From Amphirosellinia nigrospora (Eukaryota > Ascomycota > Sordariomycetes > Xylariales > Xylariaceae), in assembly GCA_004123355.1 (NCBI GenBank), contig SCHM01000001.1, positions 3,960,001 through 4,024,000 on the forward strand: a stretch of 64,000 nt of DNA. The letters are read 5' to 3'. Numbering within the stretch: the stretch's first letter is position 1; each line of letters opens with the position of its first letter. The notes under the pieces are model-generated. The model was not told where the DNA came from, did no database searches, and saw nothing but the letters and a program-made list of their open reading frames with translations. Both the position numbers and the translations under genes were made by a program. Positions 12,353 to 23,503 of this stretch are shown in pieces.

Positions 12353-13514
12353 GTTCTGCGGTAGGGTGCTGCGCCTTCTCCGTAGATTGGGAGAAAGGGA
12401 CTGGACTGCAGCAATGGGTCGTCGTCCAAATCACAAGGGTGCAGTTTAGATGGCCTGCGACCCGAATTGAGTCGTTCACTTTTTTTCGGAGCTTCCCTGA
12501 CTAGCCGTGGCTTGAAGAGGGGCAGGTTGACTTACAAGCCACAAGTATAAGAGGACAAAGTTGGACTGGCACCTGGCAGATTCTTCGCTAAGGGATTTTA
12601 GGCAGAATTTATAGTGCTTAAAGTATTATTAAGTATGTGTGTTAGGTTTTTTTAGTACGTAGAAGGTTTCCGCGGGCTAGGTCGACAGAGCTTTATATAC
12701 GTAGGTTTATTAAGGTTTGCGCGTATGTTCGTATGTTCGTAGAAGTTTGCTTTGTAGGTGTATATGTGTGGCACCTAGTGTGGCACCCAGGTATTGGGCG
12801 CCACAGTGGATGGTTGCCCGGCAAGCAGGTCTTTGTACCATGACTTGCCCACTGTAATTAGGTATATATATTTGCCTTTTTTTCTAGAGTAGAGGTTAGC
12901 GCAGAGCGCATGCCCCCCCAAAATTTAAAAAGAAACCAAAACTGTAGTTTTCGCGGTGTAGCCGCCTAGCGCTAAAGGCAACTCTAAATCTATATATAAA
13001 ACTGCTAGGCAGCGATGTACCAACCCATTTTCTGTAGGTAACTCGTGCACGGATAACCTCAGGTAAGCTACCTAGGAGGGACTACCCTCAGTTGATATGT
13101 AGACTCAAGCTGGGCAATGCATAAAAGTCGATTTCCGGGCTTGAGAAATTTCAACTTGGTTAGGCAAATAACCTGCAATACATAGGTTAGGCTTTCGCAA
13201 GGCTATATATAAGATAGATGATTTAATCGGCCCATGCCCTGGTCCTCGGTGTTACCTACTTACATTTTACTCTGTCTACGACCAGTAAACCCTTCTACAC
13301 CAACGATTCTCGCCATCCTTCCAAGTAGTATCTTCAGCCTCAAAGAATCCGCTCCCTTTTTGCGACCCGTCTCTCAAGGTGGTTATTTTGGCACCACCCT
13401 CCGTAGGTGCCTCGAGCGACACCTCTGGCGAAATCTCTGGGCACGCATACTTTCACCAACCCTCTCGCAGGTTCTATTTTCCCTAGGATCGGTTCTCCCT
13501 TCTACTACGATACA
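12353..13514. other. intergenic with a repeat-like TACGTAGG/GCGCGTATGTTCGTA patch
   Basis: AT-rich DNA. Bases 12650-12780 carry degenerate TACGTAGG and GTTCGTA units, including a 15-base string (GCGCGTATGTTCGTA) that also occurs in the foldback element near 58624. Around 12880-13010 is a C-run and TATATATA-bearing stretch of unknown origin. An ORF at 13234-13734 overlaps the 5' end of the next gene in another frame and is not supported. Confidence 0.4.
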
Positions 13515-14686
13515 ATGGCCTTCGTCAACCGAGATCAACACCAGTACAACAGCAGCGACGATTACAAGCGTCACACTCTTTTGCCAAAAGACTCACCTCT
13601 ATAGACATTTTTCAATCTACTTTGCAGAGTTCGGTATTTATTGCATTAGATACAGAATCTTTCGGTCAGGACGATCGCGTGCTCTGTCAAATAGGCATTG
13701 CCTACACAGGTTCCTTAGTCCCGGTCTTAGCTGACCCGACTTGTGGCAAAAGATCACTACGGAAGTTTGTTCAACAGAACGATATTTCTTCAACTACCAT
13801 CAATGTCGCATCAAGCACACAAAAAACACAAATATCAAAGCGAATAAAATCACGTTTTGGAAATGACTACGATGCTGATCTCGATTGTCTTAACGCGCTT
13901 ATCGACAAAATACTGCTTGAGTACGATACTCGACGTATCGCCGACAACAAGGATCGGCTTATCCTGGTCGTTTTCGAATATCGGGCAGAATGGTCGTATA
14001 TGGCCCGTTTCTTCCTTCCGCTCTGCGCTACTTTTCTGCATGGCTAGATGTTATAGACTTTTCTCGTGAAGTTGCCCCAGGTGGAAATGTACCAAGCCTC
14101 AAGAAAACCCTGAACCTTTGGGATACAGTCTTCGGGACGTTACCCAAGATCGCAAATCGGAGGGCGCGGCTCACAATGCCGGAAATGACGCCGTAATAAC
14201 ACTTGCTGTTCTAGAAGGCCTCCAATGGCCTGCTAATCAAGCCAAACTTCGATCTCTACAAGCATACTGGCGCATTATTTCAAGCTATCGAGGGTCGCCC
14301 AATCTTCTCAGGATGCCTTTTACAGCTAACATTCAAACTCTTGATCAAACTTTACTCCCGAAATCTCTTGACTCGGCGCTTTGTTTATCGCGAATGTTCT
14401 TCGACGAGTACCATCCAAAAATAATCTCCGTTTTGGCTGAAACCCCAATAGCGCCTGGGTTGCTTTAAATTCCTTGCCGCAGCTAAATCGTTTTGTCGAC
14501 AAACTTCACGGGACCACAGTTTACGGGAAGCAATTGGTTGTTACAAGTTTATACGACCCGGCCCTGGCCCTGGCCGAAACGGAGTCTACCTTTATAAAGA
14601 ACCAAGCGATCAAACAGCAAAGAGAGGCGCTGAGGAATACAGTTATTGCTGTAGAAGAGCCCGACCTCGAGACGCTGTTTTCTTGA
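13515..14686 (+). CDS. Gfd2/YDR514C-like 3'-5' exonuclease-fold protein (about four frame losses)
   Basis: A DEDD-like nuclease fold is recognisable. FIALDTESFGQDDRVLCQIGIAY is motif I (D-x-E), AEWSYMARFF is the helix before motif II, and AAHNAGNDAVITLAVLEGL is motif III (H..D). An RRM-like tail follows (LNSLPQLNRFVDKLHGTTV). The order matches the Gfd2/YDR514C-like C-terminal domain found in many ascomycete proteins of unsettled function. No intron is needed from the ATG at 13515. The frame slips near 13582, 14015, 14118 and 14441, each consistent with one missing base next to a short T or C run. Adding four bases makes the length an exact multiple of three (391 aa). As written it is broken; whether in the organism or in the assembly is open. 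Confidence 0.68.
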
Positions 14687-16130
14687 ATGACCTCGTGCAA
14701 TGGCACCAACGGGATATAATTATTCATATCCAGAACCCCCTCAAACTCCAAAGTGTCTGTAGCCTATCTATTGGTCAGTTCACTGATAAAGAATCAACCA
14801 CAACTCTAAATATAGAGTTCGTGGCTTACGCACTCGAGCTTTTAAACGGCAGTCTACAGCGTGTCGAACCTCCTAAAAGCCCCAGGATAGTTAAAAAAAG
14901 GAGGTTTACATAAGTAAGCTTAGGCGAAGGGTTCAGGAGGCCTACACCTAAAATTTAAGTGCCTTAAGGCACTTGGATTTACAGCGTATGTAAAATAGAG
15001 CTTCGCCGGCAAAGCTTTCTATTTTAGGGACAACTTGCTTGGCTCTAGAAATGAAGACAAAGCGGTCAGATAGGACCCGAACCCTCAATGAAGTATTGAG
15101 GTTGGTCTGTTCGGTAGTGGCGAAGACAACCATGTTGCAGCCAGGACACGTCGGGCGTGGTGCGGCTAAGCCGCGTCGGGGTACCCTTTCCTTGCCCATC
15201 TCCTAGACACCGGTCTCATTAAGGATGATGATTTGCACCATAATGGAAGCAGTCAACCAACTTGGAGCGACGTTGTGCAAGGCGTACTTTACCAAGGGCT
15301 GGGATAAACGGCCAACCTTGGAAAGCTCTCGAGCAGTAAAGTTTACATTATTATATGCTGAGCATTGTAGTTAGCTGAGCATTGCAGTTAGTTAAAAAAA
15401 AGAGCTACACCAACTCTCTCTTGCTGAACCTACCATTTTGTTACAGTAAAGCTTAGGAAAAAGAACGGCAACTTGCTAGGACATCCATATAAACAATAGA
15501 GCAACAACAGATAAATATTGGTGTTGCGGACCGAGGAGCGACTTCCTAGGAAGTCATTAGTCCTATCAAAACCGTTTTGGATTAAAAACGGTTACTTCAA
15601 GGTTTTTATTTATTGTGGTGCATTTACGGTACCTAGGTAAGACCCGTGACGTATATTAGAAGTTATGCAAGTTTATTGTGCAGAAGCGGGTCTTGCTCAG
15701 TCCACTAGGAGGTTCCTGCATCACACTAAACCAACATGTCCATCCGAACCCACCTCACCACACCTGCAGCCAGTCGTCGTCATCTTGCCAGGAAACGGGA
15801 ATCGATAGATAGATACTAATACCTACTACACTAACTATCTACGAAGTAGACTGCCGATCGTCCATTCCGAGCAACACCTTCGTTTGTTGTCTGCCCTTTT
15901 CTCTCCTTGTCCCCGTCAGAGCAGCAGCTTCACTTCCTCGCTGGCCTCTGCGGCGTCTGCTGCCAATATGCCAAAAAGAACCTCCAAATGCATCCATTAG
16001 TTAGCCCGCCATAGCTGACAAGAAGCGACATTCCCTCTCGTCTCGTCTCGTCTTCCCCTCCACCCTCCACAGTGTCCTGCGGCAGATCGGCTTGCTCGCG
16101 CGGCCACCAACCTGTAGTCCTCTTTCCCAG
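14687..16130. other. intergenic, no assigned gene
   Basis: Holds a minus-strand ORF (14948-15199, 83 aa, with one CPGC motif) that I cannot assign. It might be a remnant of a mobile-element protein. The plus frame 14683-14913 follows the previous gene directly and could be a lost extension of it, but has no recognisable domain. The rest includes the 5' flank and probable pyrimidine-rich leader of the next gene. Confidence 0.35.
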
Positions 16131-17756
16131 ATGCGAACCTCAGATTGCGACGATGGTCTCTGCACAGCACCGGGTCTTGCCGCCCACTCGGTGCTGTCAA
16201 CCACGATATCGTTGACGCCGTTCATCCTCACGTTCATCCTCGTCTCTGCCGTCGTGTCGCGTAACATCTTCCCTCAGCTAGCTCGCATCCATAATTCGCG
16301 CGATGGCGATGACCACTTCCTCCCCTCCGATGCCCTCTGGCTTTACAACAAGCCCATGCCGAACACGGCGCCAAATCACTACGCCGACGTGTTGCCGCCG
16401 GCGCCTTCGCGACCACCATCGGATTAGCATCCGTCCTAGCGGAGCTGATTCTGTGCGAGATATCTGAGCTAGTCAGCCCTCATGCGCGAGCGACCGCGCT
16501 GCGTATCACGGTTCCCACACTCTTGTTTCTCCTCATTGTCCTGATACCATTCCTGGAACTCCAGTCGCTTATTTCTGGATCGGGATGGTCTTTCCAGCGA
16601 ACTGCCAGGGGGCGCCTACCGCGAATTCCGTGGGTCCTCCAATTCGGGCTCTTCGGTACTTGGCTCTTTCTTTCTGGAGCCTGGGGAACTTAGTTCCTGT
16701 TAAGGATGAGATCATGCACCAAATGGCAAAGGCCCGATCAAGCACGTCCTCGAATGGACTGGCCCGTGCCTGCCTTGAGCGTATTGGTGTTATTGGTATC
16801 TCTCTCATGGCGCTTTTATCGGGCTTTGCCTCTGTTTCATCACCATGGCATACCTTCGGCAGTAAAGCCTCGCGGAGACCTGTTACGGACTCTGATATTG
16901 CCCGCAAGCAAGCCGGTTTAGATGCTACCAATGAGATGCTACTTACCAAGCGACATCGCCTGCAAACTTTGCAGCGCAAAGTTGCTGATGCCTCAGCCGG
17001 CGACAAATCGGGTACTTCACGAAGTTCATCGGTAGTATTCGTGGCGGAGGTGATGCGGCTGAGATCCGTAGCCTACGCCTGGATATCCGGTTTGGAGACT
17101 ATGGAACGAACCTAGCGTCTTCGCTGAATGCATTGCGGTCTCGACAAGCCGACTCTGAACGCGCATCAACCCCAGTTGGGAAGCTTCTCCTAGTACCGAC
17201 GTATGCCTTCAGTGTCTATTGTGTTTATCGAATCTTGGCCACTACTCTTACAAACGCTCCGTCGCCTATACTATCCTACAGCCTCATTCTCCTCTGCTGA
17301 CCCAATTAATCGATTTCTGGGCTCTTGGCCAAACACTGGGACCCCAAGCTTGATCAGATTGCTTGGGCAAGGCAGATTTCTTCTTGTTGTCCGGAGTTAT
17401 CTTGGCGGCCAGCGCAAACAGTGTACTGCAAACATTCCATCTGTTCGCAAAATGGACCCCCGGACTGTTATCAGGCTCAGGCGAACTTGGCTTTACTGAT
17501 TGGACAGATTAGCGCAATATGTGATCTCCGCCGCATTGCTCCTCCGAAGCAATCTTCCGAAAGAAGTCAGCAGCGCTGTAGGAGATGCACTTGAAAGCGC
17601 CTTGAGCCTAGCTTCGTGGATAGATGGTTCGAAGGTTGGTTTTTGCTAGCAAGTGCAGGTACCGCTGCCGGAATCTGGATAGGAGGCAAGATTGGTGAAT
17701 GGGGCGAAGATTGGGACGATATAGGGATGGAAGAGATGGGCCAGAAGCGCTCATAA
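16131..17756 (+). CDS. Golgi pH regulator (GPHR / ABA-GPCR family) with about nine frame changes
   Basis: Multi-pass membrane protein of the GPHR family, an anion channel-like regulator of Golgi acidification. Conserved blocks in order: TPFILTFILVSAVVSRNIFP (TM1), LASVLAELILCEIS (TM2), PTLLFLLIVLIPFLELQSL (TM3), GLARACLERIGVIGISLMAL with LSGFASVSSPW (TM4 and the family signature), then DIARKQAGLDATNEML and a coiled coil. KLLLVPTYAFSVYCVYRI, NSVLQTFHLF and ASAGTAAGIWIGGKIGEW form later membrane segments. The end is MEEMGQKRS. The ATG at 16131 and the TAA at 17754-17756 are in register overall. The frame changes near 16335, 16668, 17010, 17251, 17321, 17380, 17468, 17520 and 17602, usually beside a homopolymer, with protein similarity intact on each side. 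I see no intron. Confidence 0.85.
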
Positions 17757-18240
17757 GCGACAAGGTGACCGATAGTCTCTCAATTCATTGCAAGGAGTTC
17801 TGGGCGTCTGTATGTGGTCTTGTTGGAGTACTGACAGGTAGTCCTGCAACCTAGTTTCCGTTGTTAAACAAATATTAGTAAGCTTGTTGGAGTAACATTC
17901 CGTCAGACTACCGCCCAGGATTGCTGATCCAACATTAGTGTCCCCTTGTTCAAGAATCGCATCACAAATCTTTGGGCTGAGCGAATTTGGTCTATTATCT
18001 AGCCTGGCCTTCTATGTAGGAAACAACGAGTTTCTCAGTATTTATCATCTATCCCCAGTCGCGCCATGAGCAATTCTATATCGAGTGTGCGCTTTTCCCT
18101 AGAAACATCAACGACACGAATTGTATCCGCAATTTCGAGGGTCTTAACAATGCGTCGTCGCCTTAGGTGGCGTAGTGGCCGAAGCAATGAAGACGGCCGT
18201 TGTCATTATCGATAAAGTCTCCTGCGTATTCCGAAGGATG
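17757..18240. other. intergenic, no gene seen
   Basis: Between the 3' end of the GPHR gene and the 3' end of the convergent CVNH gene. No coding signal was noticed. Confidence 0.6.
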
Positions 18241-18833
18241 TTAGCTGGAAGATGGCCTTCTACGTGGACATGTTACTAGAATAGGCAAATGATAGGACTG
18301 GGTGCGGCTTGAACGGTTAGAAGGCAACGTACCCAAGTCGATGACGGTCTCCTCGGGATACTTTCCGTCGGAGCAGAAGGCGTACAAGATCGGGCGGGCC
18401 CCGTGGATCAGCATGCGGTTGCAGGTCTGCGCGAAGCCGCCGTCATCGCGGGCCGCCATCTTGCGAAGTCGTTGCGATGCAGGCTGGAGGAGCGGGCGGA
18501 GAAGTGTTAGTTTTAGGTATCGAGTTTATCTGGTGTTGGATGGAGGAGGGAGGTTGGTCGGAAATGGACGTACAGGTTGAGGTTGAGCGTGGAGTAGGGC
18601 TGGGATCCGTCGTGCGCTTTACAGTCCGCGCTGAGCCAGGCGTCGGTCTTGACCTGATGCACGGCGTACTCGGTGCAGGAGTCTGCGAAGGAGTTGACGG
18701 TGCCGGTGGTGTTCGTGCCCGCGGGAGCGGTCGTGTTGGCCGCATCGCAAGTGACGGGAGCACCGCCGATGGGAACCGCGAGAGCGGCGGCGCCGATGCT
18801 ACTGATAGTAGCGATGGTGGCGAGGAAATGCAT
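18241..18833 (-). CDS. secreted CVNH (cyanovirin-N homology) domain protein
   Basis: The N-terminus (MHFLATIATISSIGAAALAVP) is a clear secretion signal. A Thr/Ala/Asn linker follows, then a CVNH domain: SFADSCTEYAVH, WLSADCKAHDG, YSTLNLNL in the first repeat and GGFAQTCNRMLIHG, LYAFCSDG, ETVIDL in the second. The internal two-fold repeat with one Cys pair per half is typical. CVNH proteins are small carbohydrate-binding lectins, and this one is likely extracellular or cell-wall. Best exon model: 18833-18574, 18483-18333, 18275-18241. At the start of exon 2 the frame into NDFAKMAARDDGG needs one to three single-base corrections, so the second half is only partly in frame as written. The 3' exon is the least certain part. 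Confidence 0.7.
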
Positions 18834-19995
18834 GGTGAAGAAGAGTGGTGGGCAAGTGACTTGTCAAGGCAAGGGTGGTATCTGTGGGGTCTGAAGGTTG
18901 TTGGCAGGAGTGAAGTTCTACTATTGACCTTGGGGGAAGAAGAAAGAGAGTGAGCTGGGGAGACAGCAAATGGGAATGGGAAAGGAAGTAGGTGTTCTTA
19001 AGTACAGTGAATAGAGCTACCTACCTAGGTGTCCCCTTTGCTCACAACGACCAGAGAATTACTTCGGGAAGTAGCCTAATTCTAATGTGTAAGTAAGTAT
19101 GCATGCTTACTGGAGGAGATTCCCTATCGTGAGGTATTGTATAACCGTATAAACGTACCATGTTGGTTTATGATGGGACAGTTATTGAGTACCCTTTTCG
19201 AAGCCAACTGCTTTTACTGTTGCTAGGCATGGACTTGCGTTAATCTGCCAGAGCGAGATAACTTAGGAAAATTCTAAGTTTGCAGATGTTGTAGTTTTGA
19301 TAGGATGGAGACCTGTACTGTGCCCCTTTTGACCGGATGCAGAAGTGCTATCACTCTATATAGCGATTCCGTTTCTAAAGGAACTATATTGGTTCTACTA
19401 TGCCCTGCGCGAAGATACTAATATGACGACGAGTTAAGTAAGTTATGAATATGATAGGATGCGGTGTTACAGCCCAACATGTTGTATGGGAGCAGCAAAA
19501 TGGGTGACGTCTATGTCAGATGTAGTTCAGTTATACAAGAAATCCTTGCGTTGTCCTCACTGTACATCACGGTGAAACTCTTGTTAGTTGTGTTTATGTT
19601 CTAAGAATCATTTGCTCCAGTGTAACACGCCTGCACGGAGTCTGTACAACTGCAGCCATTGGGTCATCTCATATCAGCAAACCGAAACATGTCCGACTTC
19701 TGCATAGGAGGGAGCATAATATAGATCTATTCATAGTGATCTATTTATCTATCTTGGGGAGTCTTGATATCGTTCATCGATAACCAATATCATAACTCGT
19801 ACTCCGCCGCTCCGAGAAGAAAAATGGAGGCACGATGTGAGTACATCAAAGTCCGGTGTCCTCCAACTAAGGACTCAAAACGTGAACGACCCAGAGCTGA
19901 TACAACCGCTCTCTTACGGAGTCGCTATGCTGCACACAATTCAATGCTGCCGCTGGCTAGTGAAATGGGCAGAATGGCCAGGGCGCGGAGTTTCT
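18834..19995. other. intergenic, no gene seen
   Basis: Contains a CTACCTACCTAGG motif near 19020 and no domain-bearing ORF. It is the upstream flank of the CVNH gene and the downstream flank of the NACHT gene. Confidence 0.55.
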
Positions 19996-22900
19996 CTAAA
20001 AGTGTTGATACCCCGTATTATTGTCGGTTAGATCAATTATTTCGGAGTTGCCTCCAATGGCACCAATATCCAACATAGATTCATCTTCGTCGTCTTCATA
20101 AGTTTCTTCTTCATAAGCTCTTTCTTCATAAGTTTCTTCTGCCCCATATCGCTTGAGTAGTACTCTGATGTTTTCCCGGATCTTGTCTACATCAGCTGAA
20201 CTATCCTCAATCCAAGTGGGTTGGGTGGAACGACAGATTTTCAGAGGCGTTTGTTGGCCTATTTCATGTAGGTCATCGCAATTTGAAGCGGTACTATCGA
20301 AGCTGGAAGGAATCACGCCGCCTGACGTAGTAGGCCTATTGACATCGGCGCCCTCCTCCAAGAGCAACTCGACCCAGTCATATTCCAGCTCAGAAATGGC
20401 ATACTGTAAAGGCGTAAAAGCAAAACCTCTATTCACATCTTGAGGCGTTCCGTCGCTACGAGCGATTGGTGCGGGGTTGGGGTAAGCACCAGCGCCCAAG
20501 AGAAACTTGAGAGCTTCGAGGGCCTTGTCCCGATCCTCGTCAAAGACTTTCATCGCCGTGTAGAGAGCTTCAGGTTCGTGATCAAATGAAGCTCCATGGC
20601 GAACAAATACACGGAGAAAGTTGAGTTGGTTTTCGCGGATGCAATATCCTAAGACCGTTTCAGTCTTTCTACCTTTCAGTGTAAAAAGTTTAGTCCAGAC
20701 CCGTCTTTTTTCATGCCTTGATAGGTCCTTGAACTCAGGGCTCTCCAAATATTTGTTCGCAAGCTCCCGCCATTTCAAGGCAGCTAGGTTCACCATGAGG
20801 CCAGTAGGCGGATGATCGTGGAAAGCTGAATCCGAACTGCAGAGCATATGCCAATTCGGGAGCTTTTCCTTCATGACGGTCTTGATCCCATGAATATGGT
20901 TCAAGTATAAAAAATGGGTCGCTGCTGGGGTCAGCGATTTTATGACCATTCCTGCGGAAAGAAAAAAAAGGCATATTAGTGACAAGGGCCATAGAAATAA
21001 TATACACCAGATGGCATAAAATGAACGGACTGCAATGGCATGATACATACTCATAATGTCTTCATCACGTAGGATGTCGCTACGGCGAATAGACAGCGCT
21101 TTCTCTGTCATCTCTAAGCAATACCCTTCGTACCGAGTCAATCGGATTTGCGCGGCCCGCATACGAGAGGTATCGAAGACTCTATAACGGCCGAGATGAT
21201 CAAGACCAGCAAATACGACTTTTAAGTCTATATTTCCGACTATCTCATCGGATAAGGCAAAGAACTTGGCTTCTCCCTTTGCTACATCGGGAGAGAATAG
21301 ATACTCCTTCACTGTGTAATGAGCCAGAGCGCAACGGCGGAATGATGTGGTCTGTTCATCACTATGGGTGAACACGGGCGACGGGATTTTGCTTATGTCC
21401 GTGAGTGAAATCAAGGATCCACAGCATTCTTTAAGCGTCTTTACCGTATAACTGCTAATATCATTGAAAGGAACGTTCGCGAGAGAAGCGTTTACGAGAA
21501 TTTCAGCTGTGCGAAAGTTTGCTGTGTTGCTGCAGATCAATGCTAAAGCCGTCCTTGCGAACTCCTGGTTGGTCTGGGGAATATTTACGAGAATTCGCTC
21601 ATATGTGGCAAAGATGTCCTTTGGTAGTTTTTCAAGCGCTGTTCGAACGCTTTCGCGGCCTCTTGTCCGCCGCAGCACATCCAATTGGCAGACAGCCCAG
21701 CGAAACCTAGCAGCATCAGAATTTAGCAAGATTGGACAGTACGGATAGTTTAGGAGACTTACATCCCCTTTGATTTATTGACCAAACTGTTCTCAACCTC
21801 GCTAATCAAGCTCGAGTCGTAGTTCGCAAAGGAAGGAATCGTGGTTAATTGGCTTGGATGTAGCGTTTTATGTCATCGCGAACGTGTCCATTTGACATGG
21901 AGATGCTAATGACGGAGTTGCCTAGTTGCTTCATAGACTCCATGATATCACTTTCCTCGCGGCTGGTAAACAGCAAGGATACTTTCCAGAACCGGCTATC
22001 TGTCCCAATCTGACAGAGAACGTCGAGGAGAGTTTCTCGAGGTTTGCTTTCGTCAACTGCATCAATGATGATGTGCACGCCATGATCGAATGCAAGAGAC
22101 ACTTGCTCTAAGCAATCGAGGAGATTTTCCACGGAAAGCGCTTCCTCGGAAGCGTGAGCTTGGTGAAAGCTCGGTAGTACCATGCATTGTTTCTGTTTGC
22201 ACAACATACGCAGAATGAATTGAAGGAAGGGGACGGTTTCATCTTGTTCCCGGCTGTATAAGCAATACTACATTCCTCGGAGTCAGTTACTTTCGTTTTA
22301 ACTGTACTCTCTAGGGCTTTTAGCTAGTTTCGAGAATAACTCACGTAGTATGCATACCCAAGAGAACAGCAATTATTCGCGGCTCTTTCGATAATTGATG
22401 ATGCCAGAACTGTAACAACCAGAATTAGTCATCGTCATTGGACTGCGTTGATGGGGGTTATGAAGCTCATGAGGGTTCCGGAAGCTTTGAGACACTCCCC
22501 TATCCCAAAAAGTGAACCCCGTGCTCTAAAAGTTGCCAAAATAGAAAGGAAATGCCTGATTTTAGCTCACCACTCTTCCCACATCCCGGGATGCCGTAAA
22601 TCCAGAGGAATCGAGATATTTGACCGGAGGGATCTCGTTTGCTAAGCCAGTCGTTAAAACTCTTGTCCCGTGTTTATCCAATCACACGTCCGGCTTCCTG
22701 TTGCCTCTTTCGATCTTTGTGTAATTCTGAGATGCTCCTATTTGGTGGCAAGCAGTGCTTCAGGATCGCTTGCTTCTCGATGACTGAGAATGTTATTAGT
22801 GAATTTTCAAACATATGATATTTTGCACTCTTACAGTCAAGTCTGTTGTTGAGTTCGGCAACGGTACCCAAAATCTGGTTTGCGCGGCTGTCATCGACAC

Positions 22901-23376
22901 TAAGCTTGTTGGCCCTAAATGATAGATATCAGCCTGTGCCCTAGATACTATCGACTTTGATACTGACAGGAAAGCAAACAGCGCAGTGCCAAATGATGCG
23001 TTAATGAAAGTCATATGGCGCTCAAGCTGGCTATGAATTTCTTTCAATCTCGGTTCTTTCAAGGGCCACTTTATTCTTTTCCATTTCGATACCGCGGTAG
23101 AGAGGTCAGTGAGATCCCCGCCGACAAGATCGTGAAGTTCCATTAGCGTCTGTCTTGCTGCAGAAAGCACATCACTTTCGAAGTGCATAGCTATGTCCTG
23201 ATTTTCCTGAATTAAGCTATGCACACTCTGGATAAGTGCAAAGTGACGTGCAGTGTCGTTTTGGACGATCCGCATAGACTCCGTGGCATTTACCGACTGC
23301 ATCGATATAGTGGAAAAACCTTGACGACTTTGGATGCCAATTCGATAGAATCATTGAGGATGGAAATTGGGTCCAT
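19996..23376 (-). CDS. NLR-like NACHT-ankyrin protein
   Basis: Best model has seven exons: 23376-22968, 22914-22835, 22783-22571, 22409-22345, 22267-21763, 21706-21051 and 20951-19996, about 961 aa. The N-terminus (MDPISILNDSIELASKVVKVF) is the helical fungal STAND N-terminal domain. The NACHT NTPase has Walker A GIPGCGKS in exon 3 and Walker B IIIDAVDES in exon 5, then the LFTSREESDI sensor region. WAVCQLDVLRR, LPKDIFATYERIL and ALAHYTVKEYLFS form the winged-helix part. C-terminal repeats look like ankyrins (FAFTPLQYAISELEYDWVEL). Such proteins act in fungal non-self recognition. The final intron (21050-20952) is 99 nt, free of stops and in frame, so the uninterrupted ORF also encodes it. 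Apparent single-base slips lie near 23321, 22680, 22640 and 21848. Confidence 0.82.
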
Positions 23377-23433
23377 CCTGCAATAGTGAACTGACAGTAG
23401 AATGGGGTTGACTGGATGCGATGATTGATGAAA

Positions 23434-23503
23434 GATGGGTTGACTGATTGATGGGTTGACTGATGATGGGTTGACTGATTGATGGGTTGACTGATTGATG
23501 GGT
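23434..23503. repeat. minisatellite, ~16 bp unit
   Basis: Four tandem copies of GATGGGTTGACTGATT plus a partial copy. It lies just upstream of the NACHT start codon, in what is probably a 5'-leader intron: in the minus direction a donor-like CAG|GTAACG lies at about 23598 and an acceptor-like CAG just before the ATG at 23376. Confidence 0.8.

Noticed and set aside
12659-13010. Possible solo long terminal repeat
   Set aside because: TATATATA and a C-run are suggestive, but I could not define matching ends or a target-site duplication.
14948-15199. 83 aa minus-strand ORF with a CPGC motif
   Set aside because: Too short and not assignable. It could be an element remnant but the evidence is only one Cys motif.
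21001-21050. Genuine transmembrane helix in the NACHT protein
   Set aside because: The hydrophobic stretch is the translation of a well-formed intron; it is kept only as a possible retention product.
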